Source of the DNA: an uncultured Lachnospiraceae bacterium | GTDB lineage: Bacteria > Bacillota > Clostridia > Lachnospirales > Lachnospiraceae | Length of the DNA stretch: 64,000 nt | NCBI GenBank assembly: GCA_902798585.1 | Contig: CADBXF010000015.1 | Span: 1-64,000 of the forward strand | Reading direction: 5' to 3' | Shown here: in pieces, positions 17,691 through 26,429 of the stretch | Layout of the letters: every line of letters starts with the position of its first letter | Position numbering within the stretch: the first letter of the stretch is position 1 | The notes under the pieces: model-generated | Seen by the model: the letters and a program-made list of their open reading frames with translations, nothing else | What the model was told of the DNA's origin: nothing | The model's database searches: none | Translations under genes and position numbers: made by a program

Positions 17691-19139
17691 ATGAAACGAC
17701 GGAAAACGGTGTGCGGTATTTTGCTGCTGGTGCTTCTTGTGACACTTGCAGCGTGCGGGAAAAGCGGGACAGAGCCCGCTGCGAAAAGCGCTTCGAAGAG
17801 CGGGCAGGAGAAGACGACACAAAATGAGACAAAGCTGAAAAACAAGGGGAGCGCGAGTCCGCAGACAAGCGTTCCGACAGAGCCGGTAAAGGAGGAAAAT
17901 CCGACGGCATTGCAGGAGTATTTGGCATTTTTGCGGGATGAGAACACACCGCATAAGAAGCCGATTCGCGTTCTGGACGACCGGGGCGCAGAGAGCCCGG
18001 CGGCGCCGGACGGAATTGATTTGATGTACGGAAGCACATGCACGCTCACGGAGTACGGTATTTTTGCCGACATGCACACGGAGGAAATACCGGATGCGGC
18101 GGAGAGCGGTCAGAATGGGGGGACGCTCACAGGCACGGTGATGACGGAAGAGAGCGGGAAGCATGTTACGGAGTTTCGGCTGATAGATGAGAAAACAGGA
18201 GAATACATCGTTTTGGCGAGGTACGAGGGAGTAATCAACGAAACTGCGAGCCGGCGAATCGTGCGCGGGGATAAACTGTACACGGTTATTTCCATCGGAG
18301 ATCCCCTGAAAAATGAGCGTGTACCGATGATTCTGGCGGAGTTTGATTTGAAAAAACGCGGCCTTTCCGAATACCGCATCACGGAGAACGGTTTTCCGTA
18401 CACTTCGGTGGATGAGATGAACGGTTGCTTTTATGTGCTGTGTTTCGAGACATCGACCTCCTCTGTGGCGTACAGGGTGAATCCGGCGGACAAATCCGTG
18501 AAGGCGGTTTTGAACACCGAGACGGGGGAGAGCGAAGACGGGGAAGTGCTTCGTGCTCTGTATACGGCTGACGACTCGTTGTATGTTCTCAAACTGGTCA
18601 TGGAGAGCGGCAAGGCGAACCGGCTCCGCGCGGAGCGCTACAGCGATGCGGGAACGCTCCTGTGGCAGCGGGACATAACGGAGATGATCCGGAACGCCTG
18701 CGGACATCTGTGGATGAATGAAGCGGACGGAAATGCCGAGCTTGCGATGCCGGTCTCGGATTTTGCAATCTTCGGCAGCCGTTACCTGTATTATTCCAAT
18801 TACAGCATCACCAAAGCGCTTGTGGACCTGCAGACCGGCGAGACTGTCAGCACGCTCGATCTGTGCCGTGACTTAAACTCCGGAAAGGAAACGCCGTATT
18901 TTTATCTCGCATACCGCGATGCGGAGTCCGCAGAGCCTGCCGGACATATTTACCGGCTGGAAGGCGGCGTCCTCAAGAGCCTGCCGGCGCCCGGGGCTTT
19001 GGCCGGCACGGAGGTCGTAAGCCTCTCCTCAGCTGCGGACGGTCGTGTCCTTGTCGGTTACAATTCGCTCCTGGAGGACGGCATTGCCGATTATAAGACG
19101 CTGCAGTTGGTGGTTGCGAGCGGTTGCTTTGCGAAGTGA
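17691..19139 (+). CDS. Lipoprotein of unknown function, beta-propeller-like
   Basis: 482 residues. The N-terminus MKRRKTVCGILLLVLLVTLAACG is a lipoprotein signal with lipobox LAAC (lipidated Cys22), followed by a disordered Lys/Ser/Thr-rich linker (about 25-70). The rest contains repeated segments of the type 'YxxxxDLKKRGLSEYRIT', 'YRVNPADKSVKAVL', 'RAERYSDAGTLLWQRD', 'LVDLQTGETVSTLDL', typical of beta-propeller or WD-like sensors on the outer face of the membrane. No enzyme motif was seen. A GAGGA site precedes the ATG. Neighbours give no functional clue. Confidence 0.85.
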   Translation: MKRRKTVCGILLLVLLVTLAACGKSGTEPAAKSASKSGQEKTTQNETKLKNKGSASPQTSVPTEPVKEENPTALQEYLAFLRDENTPHKKPIRVLDDRGAESPAAPDGIDLMYGSTCTLTEYGIFADMHTEEIPDAAESGQNGGTLTGTVMTEESGKHVTEFRLIDEKTGEYIVLARYEGVINETASRRIVRGDKLYTVISIGDPLKNERVPMILAEFDLKKRGLSEYRITENGFPYTSVDEMNGCFYVLCFETSTSSVAYRVNPADKSVKAVLNTETGESEDGEVLRALYTADDSLYVLKLVMESGKANRLRAERYSDAGTLLWQRDITEMIRNACGHLWMNEADGNAELAMPVSDFAIFGSRYLYYSNYSITKALVDLQTGETVSTLDLCRDLNSGKETPYFYLAYRDAESAEPAGHIYRLEGGVLKSLPAPGALAGTEVVSLSSAADGRVLVGYNSLLEDGIADYKTLQLVVASGCFAK

Positions 19140-19147
19140 AATCATTC

Positions 19148-19176
19148 TTGCATGCATATTCTCCGTGTGATACAAT
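19148..19176 (+). promoter_or_regulatory. Promoter of cardiolipin synthase
   Basis: TTGCAT (19148-19153), 17 bases, TACAAT (19171-19176), about 59 bases before the start. Confidence 0.65.
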
Positions 19177-19234
19177 AATCGGTAATACAGAACAACCGAA
19201 GTGACAGTCGCGTGTGGTCGGTTGCGTGGGGAAT

Positions 19235-20842
19235 ATGAAAACAAAAGTCTATGAAAAATGGTACGATGACGGGGTGCTTCGGCTGACTAAGCGGCGGAAG
19301 AAGGGAATTCTTACGCCTCTGTTCAGCCGGTTCCTCGTCATTTTCCTTTTGCTCGTTCTGCAGATGGTTCTGTTTACGGGGCTGTTCGTGTGGCTCGGAG
19401 ATTTCAAGCCGTATTTCAATGCGATGAACGGGCTTCTTGCATTTGTCATGCTGGTGTATCTGTTCGGATGCGACATGGATCCCACGGCCAAGCTCACCTG
19501 GGTGTTTTTCATGGCGCTGTTCCCGATTCCGGTTTCTCTGTTTTTGCTGTACACCAGGACGGATTTCGGTCACCGGGCAATCAAGAAGAGAGTCAGCGAG
19601 CTGGTGGATGAGACGCGAAATCTGATTTCGACGGAAGAGGCGGTGGCGGAGTATATGGACCGGCAGCAGGACGGCACCGCGGAGCTGGTGCGCTGGATTA
19701 ACCGCAGCGGTTGTTTCCCGGCGTTCGGTGCGACCGGGGCGGCCTATGAGGCGAGCGGGGCCGAGCAGTTTGAAGTGATTCTCACAGAACTGCGGGCTGC
19801 GGAGAAGTACATTTTCCTTGAGAGCTTTATCATCAACGAGGGATATATGTGGGGGAAAATCCTCGAGATTCTGATGGAGAAGGCTGCGGCGGGAGTGGAT
19901 GTGCGCGTTCTTTACGACGGAATGTGCGAGATTGCGATGCTTCCGATGGACTACAACGAGCGGCTGACCTCCTTCGGTATACGCGCGAAGGCGTTTGCCC
20001 CGATTCGACCGATTATGTCCTCGCATTACAACTATCGCGATCATCGGAAAATAATGGTGATCGACGGCAGAGTGGCATTTTCCGGCGGGATCAATATGTC
20101 CGATGAATACATCGGGCGCGTCGAGCGGTTCGGGGTGTGGAAGGACGCCGGGCTTGTGGTGCGCGGAGAGGCCGTGAAAAGCTATACGCTGATGTTTTTG
20201 CAGATGTGGAACATCGATGAGACCGGGGAAGACCGGAAGTTGCTGGAAAGCCTTGCGGAGCGCTCCCCGAAGGATGCTTCGTTTGACGAAGAGCAGGGCG
20301 TGGTGATTCCGTTCGGGGATTGCCCGATCGATAATTATAAGGTCGGGGAGACCGTTTATCTCGATATACTCAACCGCGCGAAGCGGCATGTCCGTATCAT
20401 GACGCCGTATCTGATTCTCGACGGCGAGATGGAAAATGCCCTGAAGTACGCAGCGCAGCGCGGTGTGGAGGTCTCGCTGATTCTCCCGGGAATTCCGGAC
20501 AAGAAGCTTCCGTATGCGCTCGCCAAATCCTATTACAAGACGCTCACGGAGGCCGGTGTGAAAATCTATGAATATACGCCGGGCTTTGTCCACGCAAAGG
20601 TATTCACAAGCGACGGTGAGAAAGCGGTGGTAGGCTCCATCAATCTGGACTATCGGAGTCTGTATCACCATTACGAGTGCGCGACCTATCTCTATCGCGT
20701 CCCGGTCATCTCCGAAATCGAGGAGGATTTTGCGAGGACGCTCGCGGAATCGAAGGAAGTAACCCCGGAGACGATTCGGAACGAGAGACTGTACTATCGT
20801 GTGTTCGGCAAATTGATGCGGTTTGTCGCACCGCTCATGTAG
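19235..20842 (+). CDS. cls: Cardiolipin synthase (phospholipase D superfamily)
   Basis: 535 residues. Two or three N-terminal membrane helices (about 25-110) are followed by two PLD catalytic repeats: HRKIMVID in the first half, with SGGINMSDEYIG after it, and HAKVFTSD with VVGSINLDYRS in the second. The enzyme condenses two phosphatidylglycerol molecules into cardiolipin and glycerol at the membrane. ATG 19235 has a GGGGA close upstream; a GTG at 19214 in the same frame would add seven residues and is less likely. Monocistronic with its own promoter and a hairpin about 110 bases after the stop. Confidence 0.95.
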   Translation: MKTKVYEKWYDDGVLRLTKRRKKGILTPLFSRFLVIFLLLVLQMVLFTGLFVWLGDFKPYFNAMNGLLAFVMLVYLFGCDMDPTAKLTWVFFMALFPIPVSLFLLYTRTDFGHRAIKKRVSELVDETRNLISTEEAVAEYMDRQQDGTAELVRWINRSGCFPAFGATGAAYEASGAEQFEVILTELRAAEKYIFLESFIINEGYMWGKILEILMEKAAAGVDVRVLYDGMCEIAMLPMDYNERLTSFGIRAKAFAPIRPIMSSHYNYRDHRKIMVIDGRVAFSGGINMSDEYIGRVERFGVWKDAGLVVRGEAVKSYTLMFLQMWNIDETGEDRKLLESLAERSPKDASFDEEQGVVIPFGDCPIDNYKVGETVYLDILNRAKRHVRIMTPYLILDGEMENALKYAAQRGVEVSLILPGIPDKKLPYALAKSYYKTLTEAGVKIYEYTPGFVHAKVFTSDGEKAVVGSINLDYRSLYHHYECATYLYRVPVISEIEEDFARTLAESKEVTPETIRNERLYYRVFGKLMRFVAPLM

Positions 20843-20954
20843 GAAGGCGCGGAAATGCGAGCAGCGCCGCTTTGTGAGAAGTGCGAGGGAAACACGCCGC
20901 AATCATGCCCGGGCAGACAGGAGAACAGGAAGAGTATCGGCAATACGAATAACA

Positions 20955-20990
20955 GAAAGAAGCGGAATTCTCTCGGATTCCGCTTCTTTC
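20955..20990. terminator. Hairpin terminator between cls and the DegV gene
   Basis: A perfect 14-bp stem (GAAAGAAGCGGAAT and its complement) with an 8-base loop lies between the converging genes; the T-rich arms could end transcripts from both sides. Confidence 0.7.
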
Positions 20991-21020
20991 CGTATGTTGA
21001 GGAAAATTGAAGAAATGAGC

Positions 21021-22025
21021 TTAGTTTTGCGTCGTTGCGCTCGGCCCGGGAAGGGGAGCGCGGTGACTGTCGCCGCAGATGGCATCGATTTGCGCAGAGA
21101 CGGCCTGCGTCGCACGCGAGAGAATTCCGTTGCCGGAGAGCTCGCGGTCCTTCCCGAGGAAGAACAGAGCGATTGTGTCGGGGCCGACATGGCTTCCCGT
21201 GCAAAAATCATATGTCGTATCAATAAAGGCGCGCACTTTGACGCGCTTGGTAATCTCGTTCATGATGTAGACGGATTCCTCGTAGGCATCCGCATGGGCG
21301 ATGCCGAGAATCTGGTTCTCCGGGTCCACGACATTGTCGCAGACGAGGGAGATGAGAGTGTTGAGCGCCGCTTTGCGCCCGTGACACTTCTTGTACTGCA
21401 CGATGTGTCCCTCGCGGTCGCCGCGCAAAATCGGCTTGATGCTTAAGAGGTTGCCGATGATTGCCTTCGAGCCCGTGAGCCGGCCGGTGCGGGCAATGTA
21501 GCGAAGATCGCCGACCGTAAACACGCCGTTGATGCGGGGCACCATGGCCTGAATGGCCTCTACGGTTTCGGAGGTCGTCTTTCCGTCGCGGCGCATCTCG
21601 CTTGCATAGATTGCGAGAATGCCGGTGGCGAGAGAGGCGTTCATCGTATCAATCGTATATACCCGGCAGCCGTTCGTCATCTCGTCGTTGACGGTTTCGG
21701 CAGCGAGGCGGGAAGCGTTGTAGGTTCCGCTGATTCCGCTCGAGATGGAGAGGCTTATGACATCCTCGCCGGCCTCGCAGACAGAGCGGAAGCAGTCTTC
21801 AAACTCGCCGCATCCGATCAGACCGGTCTGTACTTTCATCCCTCCGCGAATGGCATCGTAATACTCCTTGCCTTTGATGCGCTCTTCCTCGATGGTGAGA
21901 TCGGGGTCAAAGCAGGTGAGCGGCTGACCGTCCGCTATGTTGACAAAGGACAGAACGCGAATATTGTACTCGCGAACGAGCTCTGCGGGGATGTTGGCGC
22001 CGGAATCGACAACAATCTGAAACAT
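21021..22025 (-). CDS. DegV-family fatty-acid-binding protein
   Basis: 334 residues (a little longer than the usual 280). DegV/FakB hallmarks are visible: DSGANIP at the start, SISSGISGTYNASRLA, DTMNASLATG, and RYIARTGRLTGSKAIIGNLL with IKPIL. FakB proteins present a fatty acid to the kinase FakA, which makes acyl-phosphate for phospholipid synthesis. The family also includes proteins without a proven partner, and no fakA-like gene is nearby. The start at 22025 (MFQIVVDSG) follows GAGGAGG. The C-terminal 35 residues are extra and low in recognisable features. Confidence 0.92.
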   Translation of the reverse strand: MFQIVVDSGANIPAELVREYNIRVLSFVNIADGQPLTCFDPDLTIEEERIKGKEYYDAIRGGMKVQTGLIGCGEFEDCFRSVCEAGEDVISLSISSGISGTYNASRLAAETVNDEMTNGCRVYTIDTMNASLATGILAIYASEMRRDGKTTSETVEAIQAMVPRINGVFTVGDLRYIARTGRLTGSKAIIGNLLSIKPILRGDREGHIVQYKKCHGRKAALNTLISLVCDNVVDPENQILGIAHADAYEESVYIMNEITKRVKVRAFIDTTYDFCTGSHVGPDTIALFFLGKDRELSGNGILSRATQAVSAQIDAICGDSHRAPLPGPSATTQN

Positions 22026-22075
22026 GAATCCTCCTCGGCTGCTTACCACGGCAGTCCTTTTTGATAACTGTCACC

Positions 22076-22104
22076 ATTATACATAGTTTTCAAAACCATG
22101 TCAA
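22076..22104 (-). promoter_or_regulatory. Fully consensus sigma-A promoter of the DegV gene
   Basis: On the minus strand TTGACA (22099-22104), exactly 17 bases, TATAAT (22076-22081). It is the best promoter in the window. Confidence 0.88.
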
Positions 22105-22336
22105 GAGTTTATTTTGTCTGTACGAATTCGACATCGAAGCCGTGAGAAGGTTTGCGCAGAGCGGAGATTTTCCGTTATGTACCCGGCTGTTCTTTGAAAA
22201 CCGGAGAAATAAATCCGTTTTCTGCATGAATATTTTGCATTTCGTCATTATCTGCAAAATAGTGACGCCGGTTGTTTGCATCGCGTTTCGGAATGCCGTA
22301 TACTGAAAGAAAGCAGTAATATAGGGAGGTAATGCC
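22105..22336. other. Divergent intergenic region with an inverted repeat
   Basis: Between the DegV and MscS promoters. TATTTTGCA (22231-22239) and TGCAAAATA (22253-22261) form a perfect 9-bp inverted repeat with a 13-base spacer, ending 14 bases before the mscS -35 box; it is a plausible operator. A short open frame (22061-22306) has no protein-like features. Confidence 0.5.
22276..22304 (+). promoter_or_regulatory. Promoter of the MscS gene
   Basis: TTGCAT (22276-22281), 17 bases, TATACT (22299-22304), with a GGGAGG ribosome site about 20 bases further on. Confidence 0.72.
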
Positions 22337-23230
22337 ATGAAAATGAAGAAGTCGGTTTTGATTCGTCTGATTGTTTGCATCGTTTTGTTTGCGGCGTTTC
22401 TCGGAATCGGAAGTGTGAGCGACGGGTTCGGGTTCGAAGGATTCGGGGATGCCCTCAGGGATTTCAACTGGGCGAAGCTCCTTCGCCTTCTCGTGATGAT
22501 TGCCGGAATGCTTGCGCTTGCGACCTTAGTCGAATTCGTGCTCGGGCTGTTTCACCCGGAGAATCACCGGGCGAAGTCTGTTCTCTCCATCATCGCAAGC
22601 CTCGTCAAATATGTGACGGCCATCGCGATTCTATGCTGGGGACTTCGGATTATCGGCGTCAATGTCTCTACAATCGTTGCCAGCGTGGGAATCATTGCTC
22701 TCATCGTCGGCTTCAGCGCGGAGAGCCTGATTTCGGACGTCGTCACGGGAACCTTTATGCTTTTTGAGAATCAATACAATGTGGGAGACATCGTCGAAGT
22801 CGGCGGCTTCCGCGGCACCGTGACATCCATCGGAATCCGCACGACCTGCATCACCGATCCGGGCGGCAATGTAAAGATTGTCAACAATTCGGCGATGCAA
22901 AATATTCTGAACCGGTCGGACAATGCTTCCCGAAGCATCAGCGACATCGCGATTCCCTACGGCACCGATCTGATTAAGCTCGAGGCAGGAATCCCGAAAT
23001 TGATGCAGGACATCTACGCCGGGCACCCCGATGTGATGAAGGAAGCGCCGGTGTATCTCGGGGTACAGGAGCTTGCGGACAGCGCCGTGGTGCTTCGCTT
23101 TGTCGTGAGCGTCGACGAGAAAAACATCTATTCCGGCGCGCGCATCCTAAACCACGATTTGCTGCTCGGCTTCCGAAGCCTCGGTGTCGAGTGCCCGTTC
23201 CCGCAGATGGATGTGCATCTCGACCGGTAA
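22337..23230 (+). CDS. Small-conductance mechanosensitive channel (MscS family)
   Basis: 297 residues, the usual size. Helices at about 8-27, 45-70 and 85-105 are followed by the pore helix and beta domain in one run: IIALIVGFSAESLISDVVTG, then FENQYNVGDIVEVGGFRGTV. The cytoplasmic alpha/beta cage fills the C-terminal third. It opens under hypo-osmotic stress to release solutes. Two in-frame ATGs (22337 and 22343) are close; the first has GGGAGG 8 bases upstream. Confidence 0.95.
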   Translation: MKMKKSVLIRLIVCIVLFAAFLGIGSVSDGFGFEGFGDALRDFNWAKLLRLLVMIAGMLALATLVEFVLGLFHPENHRAKSVLSIIASLVKYVTAIAILCWGLRIIGVNVSTIVASVGIIALIVGFSAESLISDVVTGTFMLFENQYNVGDIVEVGGFRGTVTSIGIRTTCITDPGGNVKIVNNSAMQNILNRSDNASRSISDIAIPYGTDLIKLEAGIPKLMQDIYAGHPDVMKEAPVYLGVQELADSAVVLRFVVSVDEKNIYSGARILNHDLLLGFRSLGVECPFPQMDVHLDR

Positions 23231-23250
23231 TCCGGTTATTTTGCGAAAGC

Positions 23251-23291
23251 GGCGCCGTTATGTCGATGAACAATCGCAGACAAACGGCGCC
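23251..23291. repeat. Inverted repeat after mscS
   Basis: GGCGCCGTT (23251-23259) and AACGGCGCC (23283-23291) form a perfect 9-bp inverted repeat with a 23-base loop and no T-run. It lies 35 bases before the next gene and could be a leader structure or operator. Confidence 0.4.
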
Positions 23292-23325
23292 TGAGGGATG
23301 TTTCGGTTGAGTACAGGAGACTGCC

Positions 23326-24501
23326 ATGAGATATCGCAACAGACCGTCCGAATACAATATACCGCCGGAAAATCCGCGATGCCCCGGGGAGATTGCGCCT
23401 CCTCCGGATGAGATTGCCGCGCCGCCGCCGGAACGCGCCACGCTGGCGCAGGGGAACGGAGCGCCGGATTTTTCGTCGGAAGACAATAAAAAGAAGACTG
23501 TGAGATTGGGACTTCGCACCGCATTGGCGCCCGTGGCGGCGATGATTGCGGCGGTCGCGATTATGTTTGCGTCGTTCGGATTTGACCCGCTCGGAAATGA
23601 TTTTCTGCGGGCGCCTGCAAAGGAAACGGAGCCAACGCCGCAGATTACCGCTGTCCCGAAGGGGACGGACGTTGAAAAACCGACGCCGACGCCGGGAGAA
23701 GAGCCGACGCCGACACCCGGAGAAACCGGCGATTCCGGCGATGATGATTTTCCGGTGATGGGCAATCTTGCGCCTGATTTTTCGGGGGCATACGCGTGGA
23801 GCGGCATGGGGACCGAGGAGTATATCCGGATGGCGCTGACCGGTGACACGGCGTATCGCTATCTGCAGATAGGATCCGTATGGGAGTCTATGGGCGACTC
23901 GCTCGGCACGGTTCCCGGGGCTTCCTATGACGCGTCCTCAAACACCCTCACGCTTACCGACTGTACGGCGGAGTGTCTGGACGTCAACCTGATGGGCAAC
24001 GGATTTACCGTAAAACTGGTCGGGCAAAACCGCATCGGCTACATCACGATGTGGGGCGCGGGATACGCGGGAAGCGTCACCTTTACGGGCAGCGGAACGC
24101 TCATCATCAACGAGCAGAGAAAGGAAATCGTCGGTCTGACTGTCAACGGGGAATCCAGCGAGAGCGCGGTGCTTGTGGACCGCGGAGTGACCGTTGATAT
24201 CTACGGCTCGCCGGCGATACTGATTGGCAGAACCACGATGGAGAAGGCCATCTGGTTTAAGAAGGGAATGAAGCTTTCCGGCGGCACGAGGAGCGCGGGA
24301 GAATTTTTCACATATACGCGCACGGTGACGGATGAGAACGGCAATGTGGTGTTCGGCGACGACGGATATCCCCTTGAGGAGCGCATCACCTTAGCCGAGA
24401 TTTCCGAAGCCCTCGGAGAGACATACTACGATTATTCCGTCGTTGATGAGGACGGCGTGCCGGTGACGGAGGTTCATTTTTCGATGGAAAATGCGGACTG
24501 A
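23326..24501 (+). CDS. Membrane-anchored protein with beta-helix-like outer domain
   Basis: 391 residues. A Pro-rich cytoplasmic N-terminus (1-60, EIAPPPDEIAAPPPER) precedes one membrane helix (about 66-86, ALAPVAAMIAAVAIMFASFG). A PTPTPGE-type linker follows, and then an outside domain of about 240 residues with YDASSNTLTLTDCTAE and GSVTFTGSGTLII, the same strand pattern as the beta-helix of the giant surface protein. There is no signal peptide cleavage site, so it should sit as a type II membrane protein. Function unknown; a glycan-binding role is a guess from the domain. CAGGAGA precedes the ATG. Confidence 0.8.
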   Translation: MRYRNRPSEYNIPPENPRCPGEIAPPPDEIAAPPPERATLAQGNGAPDFSSEDNKKKTVRLGLRTALAPVAAMIAAVAIMFASFGFDPLGNDFLRAPAKETEPTPQITAVPKGTDVEKPTPTPGEEPTPTPGETGDSGDDDFPVMGNLAPDFSGAYAWSGMGTEEYIRMALTGDTAYRYLQIGSVWESMGDSLGTVPGASYDASSNTLTLTDCTAECLDVNLMGNGFTVKLVGQNRIGYITMWGAGYAGSVTFTGSGTLIINEQRKEIVGLTVNGESSESAVLVDRGVTVDIYGSPAILIGRTTMEKAIWFKKGMKLSGGTRSAGEFFTYTRTVTDENGNVVFGDDGYPLEERITLAEISEALGETYYDYSVVDEDGVPVTEVHFSMENAD

Positions 24502-24547
24502 GAACCGTTAAAATGTGGCGGCTCCGGGGATGGCGGGAGTGCGCATC

Positions 24548-25528
24548 CTACAGAAGCAGGGAGGTCATCACGGAGATGATGACCGTGATGGTAATCATGG
24601 AAACCGCGGTTGTGACGGCGATTGCGGAGGAGAGCACGGAGGTGTCCTCGCCGATTTTTTCCGCCTGAATCATCGGAAGATTGCCGACGGGAACGGCTGC
24701 CATGAGGCACATTCCGAGTGTGGCTGAGGGATCGAAGGACATGCGGTGCATAACGACGGCAATTCCGATCGGAAGCAGCACGAGACGAAGCCCGATGTAA
24801 CACCAGATGCGGGCATCGCGAAGGTAGGTGAGCAGGTGCGAGCGGGCGATATTGATGCCCAGAAGCGCCATCGAGAGAAACACCGTGGCATTGCCGACAT
24901 ACTGGACGGTGTTTGAGATAATCGGCGGCGGTGTGAGGCGGAACCAGAAGACCGCAAGGCTCACAATCGCCATGATTGTACCGGGATTAATCACATTTTT
25001 CAGGGCGCGGAGCGGCGATTGCTTCGCGTCTTTTTTGTTGTCCGGAGTATCCGAAGCCTCTCTGTCCGCGGGGCCGTTTCCGAGAATCGCGAGCCCGTGG
25101 GTGTAGAAGAGAAGGCTGTAAAACACATTGATGACAATCACATAGAGAATCGCGTTGTCGGGAAGCACGGCCCGCGCGACGGGAATTCCGAGAAAGCCTG
25201 TGTTGGTGTAGACGGTCATGAGGTTATAGAAGCGGCGCTTATCCCGCGGTACGCGCAAAATGTGCGGCATCAGAAAGCCGAGGCCGACCAGAAGCGCATA
25301 AAACCCGGCGCCGAGTGCGGCGGCGGTCAGAAGATCGCGGTGTGAGGCCGTCAGCCTGCCGGAGAGGATGGAGGCCAGAATCAAGGCGGGATTGCAGACA
25401 TCGACAACAATCGCGGATATCTGCTTCGACGTCAGGGCGTCGACGGACCCGCGCTTTTCAAGATAAAAACCGATGGCAACCAAGATGCAGATGACACCCA
25501 TCTGCTGCAGGATAACGGACAGACTCAT
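24548..25528 (-). CDS. AEC-family transporter (auxin efflux carrier type)
   Basis: 326 residues with about ten hydrophobic helices in two groups of five, split by a charged cytoplasmic loop (ADREASDTPDNKKDAKQSP). NPALILASIL, YTNTGFLGIP and MAAVPVGNLPMI match the family's half-helix regions. Bacterial members carry organic acids such as malate or malonate; the substrate here cannot be told. The start at 25528 (MSLSVILQQMG) begins with a membrane helix and follows CCGGAG; a longer reading adds soluble, unlikely residues. Convergent with the preceding gene with no visible terminator between. Confidence 0.92.
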   Translation of the reverse strand: MSLSVILQQMGVICILVAIGFYLEKRGSVDALTSKQISAIVVDVCNPALILASILSGRLTASHRDLLTAAALGAGFYALLVGLGFLMPHILRVPRDKRRFYNLMTVYTNTGFLGIPVARAVLPDNAILYVIVINVFYSLLFYTHGLAILGNGPADREASDTPDNKKDAKQSPLRALKNVINPGTIMAIVSLAVFWFRLTPPPIISNTVQYVGNATVFLSMALLGINIARSHLLTYLRDARIWCYIGLRLVLLPIGIAVVMHRMSFDPSATLGMCLMAAVPVGNLPMIQAEKIGEDTSVLSSAIAVTTAVSMITITVIISVMTSLLL

Positions 25529-25595
25529 GGGAACGACTCCGGTAGGTAAAATATTGCGCCCCGAAGGAATTTCCGGCTCGGGACAGGCCGCCGTC

Positions 25596-25624
25596 AGTAT
25601 AATACAATCCCTTGGCAAAAACAA
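25596..25624 (-). promoter_or_regulatory. Promoter of the AEC transporter gene
   Basis: On the minus strand TTGTTT (25619-25624), 17 bases, TATACT (25596-25601). Confidence 0.6.
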
Positions 25625-25656
25625 GCGGCGAAACCGTGTTTTTTCATGGAAAATCC

Positions 25657-25685
25657 TTGCATGTTTTGCCTTTTTGCGGTAGTAT
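25657..25685 (+). promoter_or_regulatory. Promoter of the three-TM membrane protein gene
   Basis: TTGCAT (25657-25662), 17 bases, TAGTAT (25680-25685), 33 bases before the start; divergent from the AEC promoter. Confidence 0.55.
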
Positions 25686-25718
25686 TTTATTACTTCGGAT
25701 TTCGGAAGGAGAATCGAA

Positions 25719-26387
25719 ATGCAGTATATTCAGCAAAACATGACAGGGATGATTCTTTTGTTCGCGGCGGCGGTCGTTCTTGCGTTTACATTCCAGTTCC
25801 GGCAGTGCCGGATTGAGCGCGACGGCAAATCGGCAAGCCCGTGGTGGTACCGCATCATCCAAATCGGCGGTATGATTGTCACGGCGGTGCTGCTCTTAGC
25901 GGAAATCAGTGTGTTTGTAGGCTTTTTGTCCAACGCACTGAGCTTCACGGGAGACGCGCTTGCGGGAACGCTCGCATTCGGCATCCTTGTTGCGGCGGCG
26001 TTTGTCGGAGCGGCGAAGCTCGGCGCTTATTTGGCGTCGCTTGGGCAGCGGAAGGAAGTCAACAGGAAGTTCGATGCGGATCCGGTGGTACAGTATCTTG
26101 TGAAGGATGCTGACGCCGGGGCGAAGGAGATTCTCATTTTTCGCGATCGTCTGGAAGGACGCAGAAGCTATACCTTCGATGTGGACGGGTACAATCATGC
26201 GGCATTTTCCGAATACGGGTGCCGGGAGCTTGCGGCATATATTCTCCGGAATACCGAAACGAAGTACAAAGCTATCGTGTGTCGCGGCCTTGCAGGGCCT
26301 CAGGGACCGCGGGTTAACAACAATTCCGCCGGCGAGGGGGCGCAGTATCGGTTTTCTCACATGCTGCTGACGAAGACGGAGGAGTAG
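25719..26387 (+). CDS. Membrane protein of unknown function, three TM segments
   Basis: 222 residues with a GGAAGGAG site. Helices at about 8-26, 45-68 and 78-106 are followed by a soluble C-terminal domain of about 110 residues containing ILIFRDRLEGRRSYTFDV, ELAAYILRNTETKYKAIVCR and a C-terminal Asn/Gly stretch. No known motif recognised. The following gene starts 43 bases downstream with no terminator between, so the two are probably co-transcribed. Confidence 0.75.
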   Translation: MQYIQQNMTGMILLFAAAVVLAFTFQFRQCRIERDGKSASPWWYRIIQIGGMIVTAVLLLAEISVFVGFLSNALSFTGDALAGTLAFGILVAAAFVGAAKLGAYLASLGQRKEVNRKFDADPVVQYLVKDADAGAKEILIFRDRLEGRRSYTFDVDGYNHAAFSEYGCRELAAYILRNTETKYKAIVCRGLAGPQGPRVNNNSAGEGAQYRFSHMLLTKTEE

Positions 26388-26429
26388 GGCGAAGCCGTAC
26401 GGCTTCAGAAAATGGGGGTAAAAACGAAT

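Noticed and set aside
22061..22306. Small gene of 81 codons between DegV and MscS genes
   Set aside because: It overlaps the DegV promoter, has no ribosome site, and the translation has no recognisable features.
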